NCBI GenBank assembly: GCA_000149265.1
Contig: CH002331.1
Span: forward strand, 242,994 to 306,993
Length of the DNA: 64,000 nucleotides
Source: Ciona savignyi
Lineage: Eukaryota; Chordata; Ascidiacea; Phlebobranchia; Cionidae
Direction of reading: 5' to 3'
The notes beneath the pieces were generated by a model. The model did not search any database and was not told the DNA's origin. It worked only from the letters and a program-made list of their open reading frames with translations. Made by a program: the position numbers and the translations under genes. Position 1 is the first letter of the stretch. Every line of letters begins with the position of its first letter. Positions 60,955 to 64,000 of the stretch are shown here, in pieces.

Positions 60955-61120
60955 TACCTATTGGGTTAACTTAAAAAAAAAATATCTAGGGAAATACCCT
61001 AAAAAATTATAATTTGGTCATAAATCATGATTGTGACAGGCATGCCATATCGCCTCTCTTTAACACAGAGTCGTCAAATCGGATTAAAACTTTGAGACCA
61101 TGCGTTACTGCTTGCAGAAA
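60955..61120 (-). repeat. Tandem-monomer element fragment
   Basis: ATATCTAGGGAAATACCCTA, CATGATTGTGACAGGCATGC and TCGTCAAATCGGATTAAAAC are monomer and 5'-module blocks in reverse orientation. Confidence 0.6.
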
Positions 61121-61124
61121 TAAA

Positions 61125-62010
61125 ACTATGGCAGCCCGGTTAAAACTTTCTAAAATGTAGGATAGTATGAAGTTTGGTCGCCTATTTTAACTGTGTGAAT
61201 AGGGTCGCGTTTGTTTGTACAAAAAACAGCGGACATTGCACCAACTAAACTTGCTGTACTGGTTCGTAAACTACGACGCAAATAGTTTTCCGGTAAAAAA
61301 TACGTCTACATATACATAAGTTTACAAGAAAAAAATATGAACAAAACGAATAATATTCAAATCAAACGAACGATACACCACAACATCTCATTTTTTCGTT
61401 TTTTAAACAAAGTATCATTTACCATGTGGTGAAATTCGATGATTAGAAATAAATTCCTTGTTAGCTCTTACAACGCCACGTAGCCAATCACATTCGGTTA
61501 AGCAACCATATGTACAACGACTGGTACATTGTATGTGAGTGCGTGTATAACTGCTGTGTAAAACTAATCAAAATAGTGCCATGTTATAATTAAGGTAGCA
61601 ACGCCGCGAACTGCATCAAATTACCCCATGAAGCCATACTTTCACCAACCAAGCTTTCACAATTATTACAGTATATCTTCGCTGATTTTTACAAGAAGAA
61701 TATATAAATACATAGCCTTGCAGTGCGTAGGGAGTAAATATAGACATTAAGGTGGCGAAAGGTAATAACGACCAATATTAGACACGTTAAAGGTCAGTGA
61801 CACAAAACTCGGCGCCTGTACCAACTATGAAACTATGGCAATACGTTCGATCAAACTTGTACTGTATCGATTCCACATACAGACCGAGTTAGTCGACATG
61901 GAAGGCGGTGGTGTCGTGGATCGTTCTGGAACAGGTGGACGACACGTAACGCGTGCGGAAATTGGTGCTGCTACATGCGATTCGGTCTAGACAGAGACAG
62001 TGCGATCTCT
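61125..62010. other. Intergenic DNA with one GC-richer open stretch
   Basis: Mostly AT-rich. From about 61760 to 61989 a plus-strand frame stays open for about 75 codons (containing MAIRSIKLVLYRFHIQTELV and MEGGGVVDRSGTGGRHVTRA) and is richer in GC than its surroundings. I do not recognise it and see no clear splice acceptor, so it is noted only as a possible exon. Confidence 0.25.
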
Positions 62011-62017
62011 TACATTA

Positions 62018-63395
62018 CTAGAGAGTGTCAACCTCGTGTTTAACCTCCACTATTTATAAAAATACATGTTGTATGCTATATATTCATGCTACAGGGTCCA
62101 TAACCACAATTTGTATTTTATACACCGAGTTTTTAGTTTGTTACTGCAAGCATAAACGCATGGGTCCCTGAGATAACAATCTTGGTATCCATGTTCACTG
62201 CCCAACATATTTATTGACAGATATGTGCACGCCAGGTCCATGTTATTCAACAGTCCAGAAAGTTTTAAACGGACTGCAAAAGTTTTGTTTCTGCAAGCAT
62301 AAACGCATGGGTCACATAGTTATTAAACCAAACTTCTTTTCGTGTGTAGTTAAAAAAAGAATATTCGTGTAATACTAACATTTCACCACGAATATTTCAA
62401 ATTAAAGCCTCTTGTGTAGTGAAATAAAGCTAAATTCCAAAACAACCCGCTTTAGTTTTTCAGGACTTCGGGGAATTCCCCTGGGTTTAGTACATAAATT
62501 TCTGTTTTTACATATCTGGGTCATGTTATGTAACAATTTTTAAAGCTTTAATCCGATTCTTTGTTGGAGATGTCGAGGCAATATGGCATAGCTGTCAAAT
62601 TATGATTTGAGGACAAAATTTTATTTTTTGAGGTATTTTCCTAGATAATTTTTTTATTTCTTCCAATTGTTAAATTAGAGGCTAATGCACTTATATTTCC
62701 CCAAACCTGATTAAATTTGCAGCATCCAATCTAGCGCTACACCCAAAGCTATTTTTAGAACAAAATACTGTTTTGGTTATGTCCCAAGGGAATTCCCCTG
62801 GATTTATCATCCAAAATTTTGGTTTTTGCATATCTAGACCATGTTGTCCAACAAATGACAAAGTTATATTGCGATTACATTACTCCTTCTGGTAGATGTC
62901 GGGTCCACAAATCATACCTGTCACAATCATGGTTTAGAAATAAATCTTTATTTTTAGGGTATTTCCATAGGTATTTTTTTTCTTTCTTCTAAGTGGTAAA
63001 GCAGTTGCTAATGCACTTACATTCCACCAAATCTATTTAAAGTTTGCAGCAGCCAATCTAGCGCTACACCCAAAAAAACTATTTTTTAGAACAAAATACT
63101 GTTTTGGTTTTTAATGTCCCAAGGGAATTCCCCTGAATTTATCACCCAAAATTTTGGTTTTTGCATATCTATACCATGTTGTCCAACAAATGACAAAGTT
63201 ATATTGCGATTACATTACTCCTTCTGGTAGATGTCGGGTCCACAAATCATACCTGTCACAATCATGGTTTAGGAACAAATCTTCATTTTTAGGGTATACA
63301 TTCCACCAAATCTAATTAAAATTGGAGCAGGCGTTCAAGCGCTATACCCGAAAAAGCCAAATTTTTTTAAAAAATACCGATTTGGTTTTTAACGC
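62018..63395 (+). repeat. Tandem-monomer element, copy 6 (3'-truncated)
   Basis: CTAGAGAGTGTCAACCTCGT opens the 5' module (with a partial internal duplication at 62155 and 62300). Three monomers have palindromes at about 62470, 62789 and 63123. The last two are nearly identical over about 330 bp, a recent monomer duplication. It ends at the AT minisatellite. Confidence 0.8.
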
Positions 63396-63399
63396 CATT

Positions 63400-63470
63400 A
63401 TAACTATATATAGTATAACTATATATAGTATAACTATATATAGTTTTAACGCCATTATAACTATATATAG
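63400..63470. repeat. 15-bp AT minisatellite
   Basis: TATAACTATATATAG is repeated three times head to tail, then partially again after TTTTAACGCCAT. Each unit is nearly self-complementary (CTATATATAG). Confidence 0.85.
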
Positions 63471-63474
63471 TACA

Positions 63475-63915
63475 TAAACATATACATATTTTACCCAATC
63501 TCATGGAAAAATTAATGATTAAGATAACCTAATATTAAGTGATATTAATTAGTAAACCAGACCGGGTAAACGAAATTTAAGTAGAATATTTCTTTTTACT
63601 GGAAAATAGATACACAAGTTACCTTACCACTTATTTGGTTAGATTTTGTTACATAGTGCATTGAAAAAACTAATCAGTCTCTGACTGACAAACGAAACCA
63701 GAAACTTGTGTATCTATCTCTATTTGTCTATAGAATAAAAAACAACATAAATAAATGGTTCCTTTAAACCAGAAACTAATCAGTCAATAAGACTAGAATC
63801 GAGTGGGTCCCTAAAACTAATTGGTTCGGGTACAAAAAAAACGTATGGTATTCTTAAAACGGATAACAATATTTCTCAGAGACCAGAAACTGCTTGGTCT
63901 GTAACAGCAAAAATC
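63475..63915. other. Intron of the acyl-CoA synthetase exon at 63922
   Basis: No feature beyond short repeats of GAAACCAGAAACTTGTGTAT / AACCAGAAACTAATCAGTC was recognised. Confidence 0.4.
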
Positions 63916-63921
63916 ACACAC

Positions 63922-64000
63922 CTTCCGTATAAAAATTATTGATGGGGACTATAGTAGCTCCACATAATGCAAGAGCCAAAACCAATATCTTCTGTTGGCA
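63922..64000 (-). CDS. Acyl-CoA synthetase, N-terminal exon, runs off the window
   Basis: The minus strand encodes CQQKILVLALALCGATIVPI, NNFYTEG up to a donor at GGAAG|GTGTGTG in phase 1. This matches the region ILPNCPEFVLAFLGALLAGATVTTVNP-FYT of 4CL-type acyl-CoA synthetases, about 80-110 residues from the N-terminus. It is on the same strand as the C-terminal exons at 33944-15972 and could be the same gene, which would then span more than 48 kb, with the peptide genes and repeats in an intron. The exons for the middle of the protein were not found between 34 and 63.9 kb, so a neighbouring paralog is equally possible. Confidence 0.6.

Overview
The window is AT-rich, intron-rich, repeat-dense animal nuclear DNA, most likely from an ascidian of the genus Ciona. 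Four things point there. An exact copy of the 16-nt Ciona spliced leader as I remember it (ATTCTATTTGAATAAG) lies at 49507-49522. Many copies of a tRNA-derived SINE are present. Introns are short. Two small secreted arginine-rich peptide genes have the precursor layout of the haemocyte antimicrobial peptides I recall from Ciona. No database search was possible, so species and family names rest on recall and motif reading.

Layout. 1-2900: intergenic DNA with a LINE 3' end and a decayed SINE. 2945-7606 (minus): a complete six-exon cytochrome b561-like gene of 254 residues whose introns hold a hAT MITE and SINEs. 9283-10398 (plus): a single-exon METTL4-like N6-adenine methyltransferase. 12545-13257: a tandemly duplicated SINE with its flank. 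14577-15510 (minus): exon-like pieces of an unrecognised gene. 15972-33944 (minus): 3' exons of an acyl-CoA synthetase (4CL/luciferase type), split by a hAT MITE at 16559-31296 that is itself split by a 14.5-kb DNA transposon at 16597-31088. That transposon has long inverted ends, a 6-bp target duplication, spliced exons of an integrase-like transposase on both strands, and exons of a possible HECT-type second gene.

34-38.7 kb: several copies of a long element built from ~335-bp tandem monomers, with an L1-clade reverse transcriptase fragment between two of them. 39-46.2 kb: about four tandem copies of a ~1.06-kb unit; one was hit by a non-autonomous LTR element (40436-43298, identical-looking LTRs, TSD CTTC). 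46.4-47 kb and 58.2-59.1 kb: the two arginine-rich peptide genes. 47.6-49.5 kb: another tandem-monomer element. 49507-53046: a 5'-truncated L2/CR1-type LINE that starts with the spliced leader and carries two precise later insertions. 53-62 kb: SINEs, LINE ends and exon fragments of a KAP-family P-loop NTPase (minus). 62-63.4 kb: one more tandem-monomer element. 63.9 kb to the window end (minus): an N-terminal acyl-CoA synthetase exon, belonging to the same gene (which would then exceed 48 kb) or to a paralog.

The host genes form no operon or pathway. The main theme is nested insertion: a datable stack of transposons in the introns of metabolic genes, plus two lineage-specific host-defence-like peptide genes in a segmentally duplicated neighbourhood.
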